Assembly (NCBI GenBank): GCA_934695425.1
Contig: CAKUVH010000003.1
Coordinates: forward strand, 62,001 to 126,000
DNA from: an uncultured Eubacteriales bacterium
Lineage (GTDB): Bacteria; Bacillota; Clostridia; Oscillospirales; Acutalibacteraceae
DNA: 64,000 nt
Direction of reading: 5' to 3'
Each line of letters starts with the position of its first letter. The first letter of the stretch is position 1. Both the position numbers and the translations under genes were made by a program. Under the pieces are notes generated by a model that saw only the letters and a program-made list of their open reading frames with translations, ran no database searches and was not told the origin of the DNA. Shown one piece after another: positions 43,247-52,818 of this stretch.

Positions 43247-43323
43247 CCGCTCGTGGCGAAGATGGATATCGCAGCAGATTCCGATTCTGAAGGTCGGGGG
43301 TTCAAATCCCTCCGAGCGGGCCA
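43247..43323 (+). tRNA. tRNA-Arg (anticodon CCG)
   Basis: 77 nt. Acceptor CCGCTCG / CGAGCGG, D-stem GCGA/TCGC, anticodon loop TTCCGAT, T-arm GGGGG TTCAAAT CCCTC, encoded CCA. The outermost anticodon-stem pair appears as G-A, a small irregularity. Confidence 0.88.
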
Positions 43324-43355
43324 ATTATTACCAGTCGATTTAATATATTCTTACC

Positions 43356-43390
43356 TAAACTCGGCCTAGTGCCGGGTTTAATTTTTTTTA
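43356..43390 (+). terminator. Terminator after tRNA-Arg(CCG)
   Basis: TAAACTCGGC / GCCGGGTTTA (one T-G) with a 5-nt loop, then a run of T. Confidence 0.85.
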
Positions 43391-43437
43391 TAAAATTAAT
43401 TTTTTTGTAAAAATATATTATATTCTACGAATAACTG

Positions 43438-43466
43438 TTGATATTTATATTACTTTATGATAAAAT
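43438..43466 (+). promoter_or_regulatory. Promoter of the repeat-protein gene pair
   Basis: TTGATA (43438-43443), 17-nt spacer, TAAAAT (43461-43466). Confidence 0.6.
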
Positions 43467-43500
43467 TCGTGTAATGTAAATAGAAAGGGCGGTAAATTAT

Positions 43501-46377
43501 ATGAACAATAAAGAATTAATAGTAAATTTACAAAAGATGTTTGATAAAGATCAGACAAAAAAGAAATCTGAAAAAGAAATGACGAAAAATCTAGAATCAA
43601 TCAAAAGTTTGATAAAGGGTTATTATTCTAAAAGTGAAGATATGGAAACAGCCCTGGGAAAAGTTGCCGAAGTATTTAAAATTATATCTCGCAAAGAAAT
43701 GCGCGGTATTAAAGATACTAGTCCTGAAGAGTATAACAAAGCATTACAAGCTATGTATTTCAGTGAAGATAGATTTAACAAATTGAAAGAGCTCCTTCCG
43801 GACTTCAAAGATTATTTCGATGACGTAAAAAGAAAATCTATGAAGGATTGTAGTAGCAAACCCGTCAACTACGCTTCAACAATGAAAAAAATTGACAAAA
43901 TTTTGAATGCTTTAATAAACTCCTCCTCCTTATCTTTAGAGAATACCGATTTACCGGCACTGGTATGTTATCTCCTCAAATTAAAAAAACGTATAGAAAA
44001 ATACAACGATATGGTAGAAAAAGCTAACGCAGACAAAGAGGCGGAAAGAGATACTGGCAGTAAAGCGGTAAAATTTGGAAAAAATCCATATCTTGGCAAC
44101 GACGATGACGATGATGATGATGATAACGACAACCTCGACCTAACATCCTCAACCACATCCCAAGATGAAAAGCCAGCACCGCCAGAAGATAAGCCTCAGC
44201 AAAACGATTGGGAGCTTGTAGGAGAGGATTCTTTGGGCATTAAGAACGTAGTAGACGCAGACAAAGTGATAGATTTAAATGAGTGCGCAAGAAGTTTAAG
44301 AAATTTAGCAAAAAACGCTGAAACTATACACTCGGCAACACAAACCAATTATTCTGGTACTAGCATTGAAGCGGGAGCCAGAAATCTTGGGCAAAGAATA
44401 AAAGTCGGACTTTTGGGTAAGGATTCCAATAATTTGGTTACAATATCTGGTAAGCTAAATGAGATCGCAGGATATATCGACAAATTAAAAAATAATCCTG
44501 AGATCAAAGACATTTCAGCTGCTAATAAAGTCAGTACCGATACCATAGATCTTATTGATAAATATGAAAAAAATAAAATTACTAAAAGCGATCCTTTATA
44601 CGAAGAAAGAGAAGATTTTGTAAAAACGTCTAAAAAATATTTGAAAGACATACGCGACGTTACAGAAATTTATAGTAAAAATAAAATAAAGGAAATAGCA
44701 GGTGAAATTTCTAACGAAATAGACAGTATATCAGACCCTACTAATCCAAAAGAAAGTTCAGCTAACTTAAGAAAATTAGCATATATCGCCTTAAAAATAA
44801 GAGATAAAACAAAAAATATCCAACAAGCCAAAGATTATGCGGGGAGAGTTCCGCTTTTTGATTGTTTCGATACCGCGCTTTCAAAAGCCAAAGATATAGC
44901 TTTAGCAGCTGAAAACGCCGTCGGATATGATCAGAGTAACTTAGAGAATATATCCAAACACTTAAATAACATTGCAATAAATGATATTGTAAAATCCAAT
45001 TATACAACATTCGAAAAAGACATTGAGGATGTTAGGAAACTTCTTAGCGGTTACCAAACGGACAAAATTAATAATAAAGAAGATGCTCTTACAAAGGTAA
45101 GAGAAAAATTTATAGAAAAAACTATCACACACTTAGATATAGTAAAAGGAGTTTCTCTAAAACTTACTCCTGAGGAAAAATTAAAAGAAATAGTAGACAG
45201 GCTTTCTAAGGAACTAGAAAAAATAAATATCCAAAAGGGCCAGATGCCGTCGGTATATGCAGATCAACTAAAACAATTAGCAAAAATCGGCCCGGAAATA
45301 AGAAAGGAAACACAGAATCTTCAAAACTATTCTAATTTTTGGAAGTCTGTTACAGATAGTGCACAAACACTAGCCAATATGTTTACACATATTAATGAAA
45401 ACAATATAGTAAATATATCCAAAAGCCTGAACAATATTGCACAAAAAACACCTAATTGTGATATAGACGAAATTAACAAAACTGAAGTTTTAGCCCAAGA
45501 ATATGACACTAAAAAATCTGGAGTCACAGATAATTTATCAACGATCAGAAGCAACTTTGCAATCAAAGTTACGGAGTGTTTAGGAGAAGTAAAAAAAATT
45601 ACACAAGCCGTTGATGCGCTTAAAAACAACAATAAAGAAAGCAATGAAGAAATTGAAAAAAGGATTAAAGGCGCCCTGTCAAATGTTAAAAAAGATGTGG
45701 CACAACGATTTTGTGAATATATTAAAAACCAATTCAACAATCAACAAAAACTAGAACCCGAAACAAAAATTATAGATAAAGTTTTGCCATCCCCTAGCAA
45801 GATGCAAATAGTAACTGACGAGATTGTAAATCGATTTGCTACGGGGCTTAAGGAAGCAGGTGGCTTTTTGGGGTGGAAGAAGCATGTAGGCAGCATTTTT
45901 CAAATTATTGCTGACAAGTTCCTTAAAGAAAGAAACGACACTATTAAAGAGAATATTAAAAAATGTTTTGAAAATATAAATAAAATAAATGAAGATGGAT
46001 ACCCAAAAGCAAAATGTAAAGAAGTGCTAAATAATATTAAAAAGTGGGATAATGCAGTATTTAAAGAGAAAATCGACGAAATACAAGATATGGGAAATTC
46101 GTATTCAACCAACCTAGTCCGGTTACAAGGATTCTTAGGTCAACTTATATATGAGTTTTATGGATGTAGTACTGACGGTGTAGTTTTCTTACCTCCGGCG
46201 GGAGCAGATTATTCCAAACTTATGAATATATTCAGTTATCAAGAACTATTTTCAAATGTTGTATCTTTGTACAATAATTTCAATAAAGAAATTGATGATC
46301 CTATAAAAGATTACCCTACAGAATGTTTAAAAAATGAGATAAAAAACAACAAAGACAAAAAAATTGGGATATCTTGA
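43501..46377 (+). CDS. Unknown 958-residue helical repeat protein
   Basis: I do not recognise a family. It starts at ATG after AAAGGGCGG. Residues 1-195 are charged and helical. Residues ~200-212 are an Asp run, followed by a Pro/Gln/Glu hinge. Residues ~255-720 contain three copies of a ~160-residue module. Each opens with a leucine-rich LRxLA-type helix (LRNLAKNAE, LRKLAYIAL, LKQLAKIGP) and later carries an ISxxLNxIA helix (TISGKLNEIAGYI, NISKHLNNIAIND, NISKSLNNIAQKT). The tail (~760-958) has a glycine/tryptophan patch (GLKEAGGFLGWKKHVG) and a tyrosine-rich end. No signal peptide, membrane span or double-glycine leader. A large cytoplasmic scaffold or a non-classically exported effector are both possible. 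Its 3' end overlaps the next gene by 4 nt. Confidence 0.75.
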   Translation: MNNKELIVNLQKMFDKDQTKKKSEKEMTKNLESIKSLIKGYYSKSEDMETALGKVAEVFKIISRKEMRGIKDTSPEEYNKALQAMYFSEDRFNKLKELLPDFKDYFDDVKRKSMKDCSSKPVNYASTMKKIDKILNALINSSSLSLENTDLPALVCYLLKLKKRIEKYNDMVEKANADKEAERDTGSKAVKFGKNPYLGNDDDDDDDDNDNLDLTSSTTSQDEKPAPPEDKPQQNDWELVGEDSLGIKNVVDADKVIDLNECARSLRNLAKNAETIHSATQTNYSGTSIEAGARNLGQRIKVGLLGKDSNNLVTISGKLNEIAGYIDKLKNNPEIKDISAANKVSTDTIDLIDKYEKNKITKSDPLYEEREDFVKTSKKYLKDIRDVTEIYSKNKIKEIAGEISNEIDSISDPTNPKESSANLRKLAYIALKIRDKTKNIQQAKDYAGRVPLFDCFDTALSKAKDIALAAENAVGYDQSNLENISKHLNNIAINDIVKSNYTTFEKDIEDVRKLLSGYQTDKINNKEDALTKVREKFIEKTITHLDIVKGVSLKLTPEEKLKEIVDRLSKELEKINIQKGQMPSVYADQLKQLAKIGPEIRKETQNLQNYSNFWKSVTDSAQTLANMFTHINENNIVNISKSLNNIAQKTPNCDIDEINKTEVLAQEYDTKKSGVTDNLSTIRSNFAIKVTECLGEVKKITQAVDALKNNNKESNEEIEKRIKGALSNVKKDVAQRFCEYIKNQFNNQQKLEPETKIIDKVLPSPSKMQIVTDEIVNRFATGLKEAGGFLGWKKHVGSIFQIIADKFLKERNDTIKENIKKCFENINKINEDGYPKAKCKEVLNNIKKWDNAVFKEKIDEIQDMGNSYSTNLVRLQGFLGQLIYEFYGCSTDGVVFLPPAGADYSKLMNIFSYQELFSNVVSLYNNFNKEIDDPIKDYPTECLKNEIKNNKDKKIGIS

Positions 46378-46823
46378 AAGCAAATAAAGATCATTTTGAA
46401 CTATATAATAAAGTCAAGCGGTTCCTGGGATACTTAAAAGTATCTCCTACAGAAGACAGAAAAAAAGAATTAGAACTTACGCAACAGGAACTGTACGGTG
46501 GAAAACAAAGATCATTTGAAAAGTTATTTAGTGAAGGAAAAGAACCCGAAGAAATTGAAACAATTGATAAAGATTTTTCAGACAAGGTTTCCAAGTTCTT
46601 AGAAACCATAGGAGAGGAACAGGAAAGGACTGGATTTTTTGTCGGTCAATATACCGAACTTGTAAATAATAAAGAAAATAAGAAGAGCAAAGAAGACATG
46701 TGCCATATTTTGCGTGAATGCAAGAAAATAATGGAGAAGAGAGGATTCAATAAAAAAGACGAACGTGCTACTGACGACTTCACAATGAATTATAATTATC
46801 TTAAAGGTTTAAGACTTAGTTGA
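46374..46823 (+). CDS. Unknown 149-residue partner protein
   Basis: Starts at TTG overlapping the previous stop as TTGA, with GGGA upstream, so it is translationally coupled to the 958-residue protein. Highly charged, helical, without signal or membrane segments. A Lys/Glu-rich heptad region runs over residues ~20-80. No family recognised. The tight coupling suggests the two products work together. Confidence 0.65.
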   Translation: MKANKDHFELYNKVKRFLGYLKVSPTEDRKKELELTQQELYGGKQRSFEKLFSEGKEPEEIETIDKDFSDKVSKFLETIGEEQERTGFFVGQYTELVNNKENKKSKEDMCHILRECKKIMEKRGFNKKDERATDDFTMNYNYLKGLRLS

Positions 46824-46847
46824 TCCCAACCGAGTATTACGAATAAA

Positions 46848-46876
46848 AATCAGCCAACTAATGGCTGGTTTTTTAT
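46848..46876 (+). terminator. Terminator of the repeat-protein pair
   Basis: CAGCCA / TGGCTG stem with a short loop, followed by GTTTTTTATT. Confidence 0.8.
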
Positions 46877-46908
46877 TATGCAATTTGTAATATACACATG
46901 CTGACGTG

Positions 46909-46938
46909 TTGACTGAAAACTCAAGTTTGTGATATGAT
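46909..46938 (+). promoter_or_regulatory. Promoter of the class A PBP gene
   Basis: TTGACT (46909-46914), 18-nt spacer, TATGAT (46933-46938). Confidence 0.6.
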
Positions 46939-46983
46939 TTCTTTTATGGATGTTTAAAAACATTTTTAGAAAAGAGGCATATA

Positions 46984-49305
46984 ATGCGAAAAACAGATAT
47001 AAGTAAATACGGAAAATCCAGAACCGAATTCAAAGGCAACGGCGCTGCCCGAAAAGGTCGGTGCAATAACAAGGGCGCGAGAATTTTAAGTGTATCACTT
47101 AAGTTTTTTTGGCGTGCTTTGCTTAGTTTTATTATGGTAGGAATTTTAACGAGTATTTTAGTGGCATTATCTTTAAACACTTACAAATCCACTATTTTGG
47201 AAAATGATATAGCATTAAATATAACTGCGTCCAAAATGGCTTTAACGAGTTTTGTATATGTAACCAATGACAATGGCGAAGCCGAAGAATACGACAAAGT
47301 ATATAATCTGGAAAACAGAGTATGGGTAGATTTTAAAGACATCCCAAAAAATATGAAAAATGCCATAATCGCAATCGAAGATAAACGATTTTACGAGCAC
47401 AGGGGCGTTGATTGGTTTAGAACTGTAGGAGCATTCTTTAATTTATTAAAAGGAAATGCCGCATATGGTGGGTCTACCCTCACCCAGCAACTTATAAAAA
47501 ATATCACCGAGGATAATCAAGCAAGTCTCACAAGAAAACTTAGAGAAATTTTTAGAGCCAGTGAGCTTGAAAAAAGGTATTCCAAGGACGAAATTTTGGA
47601 ATCTTATTTGAATGTAGTAAACTTTGGAAACGGCAGTAGAGGAGTACAAGCAGCAGCAAATGTTTATTTTAATAAAAATATCCAGGAATGCTCTCTGGCT
47701 CAATGCGCCGCAATAGCAGCAATAACACAAAATCCTACCGCAAATAACCCTATTTATCATCCTCAGAATAATAAATTAAGACGAGATGTTGTTTTATCCG
47801 AAATGCTTTCTCAGGAAATGATTAGTAGTAAGGAATATAACGAAGCAGTTGAAGAATCAAACAACATGGAGTTCGTTTCGGAAATAAATAATCAAACCGA
47901 AGCTTTTTCTAATAAAAATATTAGAAGTTGGTATATGGAAACTCTTTTGAGAGACGTTATAAATGACCTATGCGAAAAATACAACATAGGCAAATCAACT
48001 GCTGAAGATATGGTCTATACCCAAGGACTAAAAATTTACTCAGCTATGGATATGAAAGCTCAAAAAATAGCAGAAGAAACTTTGAAAAATTCTAAAGTAA
48101 TGCCTTCGGATTCCAATTTGGAACTGGGTTATATGATGATGGGTCTTGATGGAAGAATTTTAGCAGTTTTAGGTTCAAGAAAAGAAAAAACCGGAAACTT
48201 ACTTTACGACAGAGCAAGTGTTGCCAGAAGACAACCCGGTTCTACGATCAAACCTCTTGCTGCGTATACTCCTGCGATTGAATGGGGATTTTTAAATTAT
48301 TCTTCCTTGATTCCTGATGAACCGCTTCAAATTGATAGTCAAGGTAATAATGTTATAAGAAACTGGCCGGAAAACTGGTATAAGAGCTACAAAGGAAATG
48401 TCACAGTGCAGTGGGCGCTGGAAAAATCCGCGAATGCTCCCCCGGCTCAAGTTGTAAAAATGCTCACTCCTGCAAAGAGCTACAGCTTTTTAACTCAAAA
48501 ATTACATCTTACAAGTCTGGATAACCATGATGCCACATCTTTAGCAGCGCTGGCTACAGGAGGAACACACTACGGAGTAACTCCGAGAGAAATGACAGCG
48601 GCATTCCAAATTTTTGGTAACGGAGGAAAATACACTAAGCCTTTCAGTTATTTCTATGTAACAGACAGAAACGATAAAATCATACTCGACAACCGCGGAA
48701 AAAATACTCAACAGGCGATTTCGTCTTCTACTGCAACGATTATGAACAGACTTTTGAGAAATGTAATCGTAGGACCTGAAGGAACCGGTAAAGCGGCAAA
48801 TATCCCGGGATGGAATGTCGTAGGAAAAACAGGAACTACAACAGACGACTATGACAGTTGGTTCATAGGTGTAACTCCATATGCTGTTGCTGGAATTTGG
48901 ACAGGCTATGATAATCCCAGAAGAATAAAAGAAACAGCTGCGGCAATTAGAATATGGAAACACATAATGACAACCTACCTGGACGGTAAACCCAGCATAG
49001 ATTTTGAATATGACCCTTCGGTAACTTCGGCTACTTACTGCAAACGAAGCGGAAACTTAGCAACTACTTCTTGCGGAGAAATTGCTACCGGATATTATTC
49101 TGAAAGCAATATGCCCGGAACATGTACATCTCATGGCGGGGCAAGCATTCCGGTTCTTCAATACGATAGTTCCTCCGAAAACAATAATTCAACCGAATCA
49201 AATTCCGAACCGGAAAATAACAATGAAATTGCCTCCCCCACTTCTTTGCCCGGCACCAATTATGAAGCCGGCAACACGCCTGATAAAATTAAAATATTAA
49301 GATAA
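46984..49305 (+). CDS. Class A penicillin-binding protein (PBP1A type)
   Basis: 773 residues. A basic cytoplasmic tail, one transmembrane helix (~41-66), a GT51 glycosyltransferase domain with the catalytic Glu in AIEDKRFYEHRGVDWF and the YGGSTLTQQL motif, and a transpeptidase with SxxK in PGSTIKPL, SxN in EKSANAPP and KTG in VGKTGTTTDDY. The tail after ~705 is Ser/Asn/Glu-rich and disordered. It polymerises and cross-links peptidoglycan outside the membrane. AGAGG precedes the ATG. Confidence 0.95.
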   Translation: MRKTDISKYGKSRTEFKGNGAARKGRCNNKGARILSVSLKFFWRALLSFIMVGILTSILVALSLNTYKSTILENDIALNITASKMALTSFVYVTNDNGEAEEYDKVYNLENRVWVDFKDIPKNMKNAIIAIEDKRFYEHRGVDWFRTVGAFFNLLKGNAAYGGSTLTQQLIKNITEDNQASLTRKLREIFRASELEKRYSKDEILESYLNVVNFGNGSRGVQAAANVYFNKNIQECSLAQCAAIAAITQNPTANNPIYHPQNNKLRRDVVLSEMLSQEMISSKEYNEAVEESNNMEFVSEINNQTEAFSNKNIRSWYMETLLRDVINDLCEKYNIGKSTAEDMVYTQGLKIYSAMDMKAQKIAEETLKNSKVMPSDSNLELGYMMMGLDGRILAVLGSRKEKTGNLLYDRASVARRQPGSTIKPLAAYTPAIEWGFLNYSSLIPDEPLQIDSQGNNVIRNWPENWYKSYKGNVTVQWALEKSANAPPAQVVKMLTPAKSYSFLTQKLHLTSLDNHDATSLAALATGGTHYGVTPREMTAAFQIFGNGGKYTKPFSYFYVTDRNDKIILDNRGKNTQQAISSSTATIMNRLLRNVIVGPEGTGKAANIPGWNVVGKTGTTTDDYDSWFIGVTPYAVAGIWTGYDNPRRIKETAAAIRIWKHIMTTYLDGKPSIDFEYDPSVTSATYCKRSGNLATTSCGEIATGYYSESNMPGTCTSHGGASIPVLQYDSSSENNNSTESNSEPENNNEIASPTSLPGTNYEAGNTPDKIKILR

Positions 49306-49394
49306 TTAATATCAACATTTTCATTGACCGCATAAAATGTAATTGTAAAAATACTATTGATTTTTTCTTTTAATAATTAGAGGAGCTGAAGACG

Positions 49395-50615
49395 ATGAGC
49401 CTTATAGTTCAAAAATTTGGCGGGACTTCGGTCTCGGATACACATCATATATTTAATGTTGCAAAAAAAGTTATAGATTTATATTTAAAAAATAACAAAA
49501 TTATTGTAGTGGTTTCGGCTCAAGGGCACACCACAGATATGCTTGTAAAAAAAGCCAAAGAAATCGACGATACCATCTCAAAAAGGGAAATGGACGTATT
49601 ACTTTCCAGCGGAGAACAAATATCCATAGCACTTCTTAGCATGGCCATACAAAAGCTCGGCTACCCTGCTGTTTCTCTTACTGGATATCAAGCCGGTTTT
49701 TTGACTGATTCATGCCACGGAGACGCTAAGATATTTAATATTGACACTTCAAGAATAAAATCCGAACTTGATAAAAATAACATAGTTGTTTTGGCAGGAT
49801 TCCAAGGGATAGATGACAAAAACGATATTACCACACTTGGACGCGGTGGTTCCGACACGACCGCTGTTGCGATTTCTGCGGCAATGGGCGCGGATTTATG
49901 TAAGATATACACTGACGTGGATGGAGTGTATACTTCCGACCCACGAATAGTGCAATCTGCCAAAAAAATAAATGTTATTTCTTACGATGAAATGTATGCT
50001 TTATCGTATTGCGGAGCGCAAGTTCTGAATGACCGCTCTATAGAAATTGCCAAGAAAAATAATGTTCAAGTAGAAGTTCTTTCAAGCCTTTCAGAAAATT
50101 CCGAGGGGACCTTGGTTAAAAACATTTCCGGAAAAAACAATCATTTGGCCAGCGGAGTTGCAATTTTAAACGATATGGTAAAGATTATACTCACAGATGT
50201 TGCTGACACAAATTTATCATTCGATGTTATTAATTCGAAACTTAAATCAAATAACATATCAATAGATATGAACTTGATGCCCATAGGAAAAACAGACAGA
50301 AACAAAATAACATTTGTAGTTAAAGAAGAAAATTTATCTGATACTTTAAAAATATTGAAAAACAATTTGGGAGTAGAAGATTCTAAAATATTTTACGAAA
50401 AAGATAAATCTCAAATTTCCGTTGTAAATATTTCTGAAAGCTTTAATATAAATATCGCTTCTATTATGTTCGAAGTTTTTTCCGAAGCGAATATCAACTA
50501 CGAAATGGTTGCGTGCACAGAAAAAAGAGTATCTGTAATAATTCCTTCCAGCGCCGGACATCAAGCACTTAATATGATTCACAGTAAAATTTTCGAAGAG
50601 GATTCACTTATTTAA
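49395..50615 (+). CDS. lysC: Aspartate kinase
   Basis: 406 residues. Starts MSLIVQKFGGTSVSD with the kinase signature; TLGRGGSDTTAVAISAAMGAD is the aspartate/ATP site; two ACT domains follow from ~265 for feedback by lysine and/or threonine. First step of the aspartate family, including diaminopimelate for the cell wall. AGGAGCTG precedes the ATG. Its 3' end overlaps gerC (opposite strand) by 4 nt. Confidence 0.96.
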   Translation: MSLIVQKFGGTSVSDTHHIFNVAKKVIDLYLKNNKIIVVVSAQGHTTDMLVKKAKEIDDTISKREMDVLLSSGEQISIALLSMAIQKLGYPAVSLTGYQAGFLTDSCHGDAKIFNIDTSRIKSELDKNNIVVLAGFQGIDDKNDITTLGRGGSDTTAVAISAAMGADLCKIYTDVDGVYTSDPRIVQSAKKINVISYDEMYALSYCGAQVLNDRSIEIAKKNNVQVEVLSSLSENSEGTLVKNISGKNNHLASGVAILNDMVKIILTDVADTNLSFDVINSKLKSNNISIDMNLMPIGKTDRNKITFVVKEENLSDTLKILKNNLGVEDSKIFYEKDKSQISVVNISESFNINIASIMFEVFSEANINYEMVACTEKRVSVIIPSSAGHQALNMIHSKIFEEDSLI

Positions 50616-51718
50616 ATAGGCTCTTTCCCCGTGATAATTACTTCTGTATTTGCAGATAAATCGTATTGACATTTAGAAAGAGTTTGGGACCAGTCTTTTT
50701 CTATTTTTTTAAATTCTTCGGGATTAGAATTTTTTAAAGTTCTTCCCAAATTTAAAATATCAGTTTCCATATCGGTAGTTTTATGAATAACCGCATAGCA
50801 TATGTCGGTTATTTTTTTTGACAATTTTTCAGATATAGAATTCTTTAAATTTTCATCAAAACAGGTGTCAAATTTATTGTCTATCGAAAACGCAGAGGCT
50901 TTTATTTTTAAATTTATATCGAATGCCGGCGAATCAGAACTACCGTTTATAACATGAGTTTCAGACGAAACTTTATTTACCGAGCATGTAATCTGGCCTA
51001 AATTTTCATCATGAATTTTACACGTACCGCATTCGGGAACTCCTTTAAGAATCATGAATCCTAAAAAGTCATTGTCGTAAAGATAATTTTTGAAAACTTC
51101 ATTTGAAAAAACTGCTACTCCTTTTAGAATTATATTTTTTTCCGATTCGGAATTTTCTGTACTTAAACAAGCAAGATACGGATCACTTATTTTATTTTTT
51201 AAACTTGAAACGAAATGCAATATATCTGAGTTAAGCGCATCCGGAATCAAATCGTGTATGTCTTTGGCTTTTATTAATTTATTATTGTGCTTAATTTTAA
51301 AATATTCCGAGGCTTTGTCTTCAACAACACATAATTTAACCTTGGGCCTTGCTTCGCAGTGCCTTACAAAAAAATCCATGAATTTATTTACGCCGTTTTT
51401 TGCAATACTTTCCCCTATAATTATTATCATGTTTTGGGAATAAACCGGAGTTAAACTGGTTTTCTTAGATATATTTTCTAATGCGCTCACAAGAGAAGTC
51501 CCTTCGACTTCTATATTTTTTATGTTGGGTTCGTCTTCGTTGGCAGGATTTTTAAAATCCAGCGCCTGTACCGTCAACAAATACCCGCTTTCTGAATTGT
51601 CTATACCTATTCCTTGAATAATTAATTTTTGGTGCAATTGCTGGCCCTCAGAGCATCCCGGTAATAGTAAAAAGCTTAAACATGCTATCAATCCTATAAA
51701 TATATTTTTCGTTTTCAA
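50612..51718 (-). CDS. Spore germination lipoprotein, GerC family
   Basis: 368 residues. Signal peptide with lipobox LLPGC (Cys22), then the Ger(x)C fold with KLIIQGIGIDNSESGYLLTVQALDF and a C-terminal domain ending EVIITGKEP. The TTG start overlaps the gerB stop (TTGA) with AAGGA upstream. It is the C subunit of a germinant receptor in the spore inner membrane. Confidence 0.93.
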   Translation of the reverse strand: MKTKNIFIGLIACLSFLLLPGCSEGQQLHQKLIIQGIGIDNSESGYLLTVQALDFKNPANEDEPNIKNIEVEGTSLVSALENISKKTSLTPVYSQNMIIIIGESIAKNGVNKFMDFFVRHCEARPKVKLCVVEDKASEYFKIKHNNKLIKAKDIHDLIPDALNSDILHFVSSLKNKISDPYLACLSTENSESEKNIILKGVAVFSNEVFKNYLYDNDFLGFMILKGVPECGTCKIHDENLGQITCSVNKVSSETHVINGSSDSPAFDINLKIKASAFSIDNKFDTCFDENLKNSISEKLSKKITDICYAVIHKTTDMETDILNLGRTLKNSNPEEFKKIEKDWSQTLSKCQYDLSANTEVIITGKEPI

Positions 51719-52797
51719 ATTACGTGTTCCTTTCGAATTCTTAATTTTTTTAAAATTATCAAAATTATCGGAAATACAACAGAAGTTAAAATTACGAAAT
51801 AAAAGAGAAATGTCGTTGCAGCGCTGCTTTTTAGAGCGCTAAAAAGGTTCGGGAAAAATGTCGGAAGCATTAAAAGAGCTCCAAATATTATGACTGAGTA
51901 TTTACTTGCTTTTTCTCCCAAAATTTTTTTAATTCCCTCTGAAGCCAATACTATAAATAATGACAATTTTAAGAATATTCCTAAAATCCAAACTCCTAAA
52001 TACATCGCATCCAAATGCCTAAAAGAGCCAAACTTGCCCGTTCCTGCGGCGGTATATACCGGGAATAACTGTGTATAGGTAAAATCACCCATGCTGCCTA
52101 TAATCAAGACTATTATTAGTGAAAACACCACATATATGCAAGAATTCCATATTAAAATCCCTTTCCATTTGGTTCCTTTTCCCATAGGAAGAAGCATAGC
52201 CATAGCCGGTATGCATGAGCTTTGTGAAATCATATAGAATATTCCTTCGGTGACGGATTCATTACCATTGTACATAAAAGGTGTAAAATTTATTTTTTCT
52301 ATGCTGGAAAGCAAAGATATTGTAAGAAAAAATATAGATATTATCGTAGCACAAAGTATGAAGCTGGAGGTACGTGCCAACGATTCTAACCCCTTATACG
52401 CTGCATAGCAACACGACATTAGCAAAACTATCGAAAGAAGCGAAAGCGAAATAGGCGGATTTACAGCATTGGAAATAAAATTATTAAAAACCGACAATGT
52501 ATGGACACTTATCACCAGATAGTATATTACGTATATTAAAATTATACACATCCCCCACCTCCCCATCAGGGAGTATGCGTTATCCATAACATTCATTTTT
52601 TCATCCATCAGAAATAACCTATATACAGGATAAACCAGCAAAAATGTTAATAAAAATGAAATAGGAGCAGAAATTAAATGGTCCCAAATATCAGAATCAC
52701 CTATAAGAAGCGTGCCATATGTCATGCTTACTACCATTCTGCTTATAAACAGCATAGAAAATATTTGTCCTACAGATATAGAAGGTCGTTTTTCCAT
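51715..52797 (-). CDS. Spore germination permease, GerB family
   Basis: 360 residues with about ten hydrophobic helices and no signal peptide, in the APC-type permease fold of GerAB. The N-terminal ISVGQIFSMLFISRMVVSMTYG is typical, and AMYLGVWILGIFLKL marks the later helices. It forms the germinant-sensing channel part of the receptor. Preceded by GGGAG and 21 nt after gerA. Confidence 0.93.
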   Translation of the reverse strand: MEKRPSISVGQIFSMLFISRMVVSMTYGTLLIGDSDIWDHLISAPISFLLTFLLVYPVYRLFLMDEKMNVMDNAYSLMGRWGMCIILIYVIYYLVISVHTLSVFNNFISNAVNPPISLSLLSIVLLMSCCYAAYKGLESLARTSSFILCATIISIFFLTISLLSSIEKINFTPFMYNGNESVTEGIFYMISQSSCIPAMAMLLPMGKGTKWKGILIWNSCIYVVFSLIIVLIIGSMGDFTYTQLFPVYTAAGTGKFGSFRHLDAMYLGVWILGIFLKLSLFIVLASEGIKKILGEKASKYSVIIFGALLMLPTFFPNLFSALKSSAATTFLFYFVILTSVVFPIILIILKKLRIRKEHVI

Positions 52798-52818
52798 AAA
52801 TTTTTTTCTCCCATATAA

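Noticed and set aside
44190..44225. LC3-interacting-like motif (DWELV) in the 958-residue protein, as evidence of a host autophagy target
   Set aside because: A four-residue motif is expected often by chance and there is no export signal to support it.
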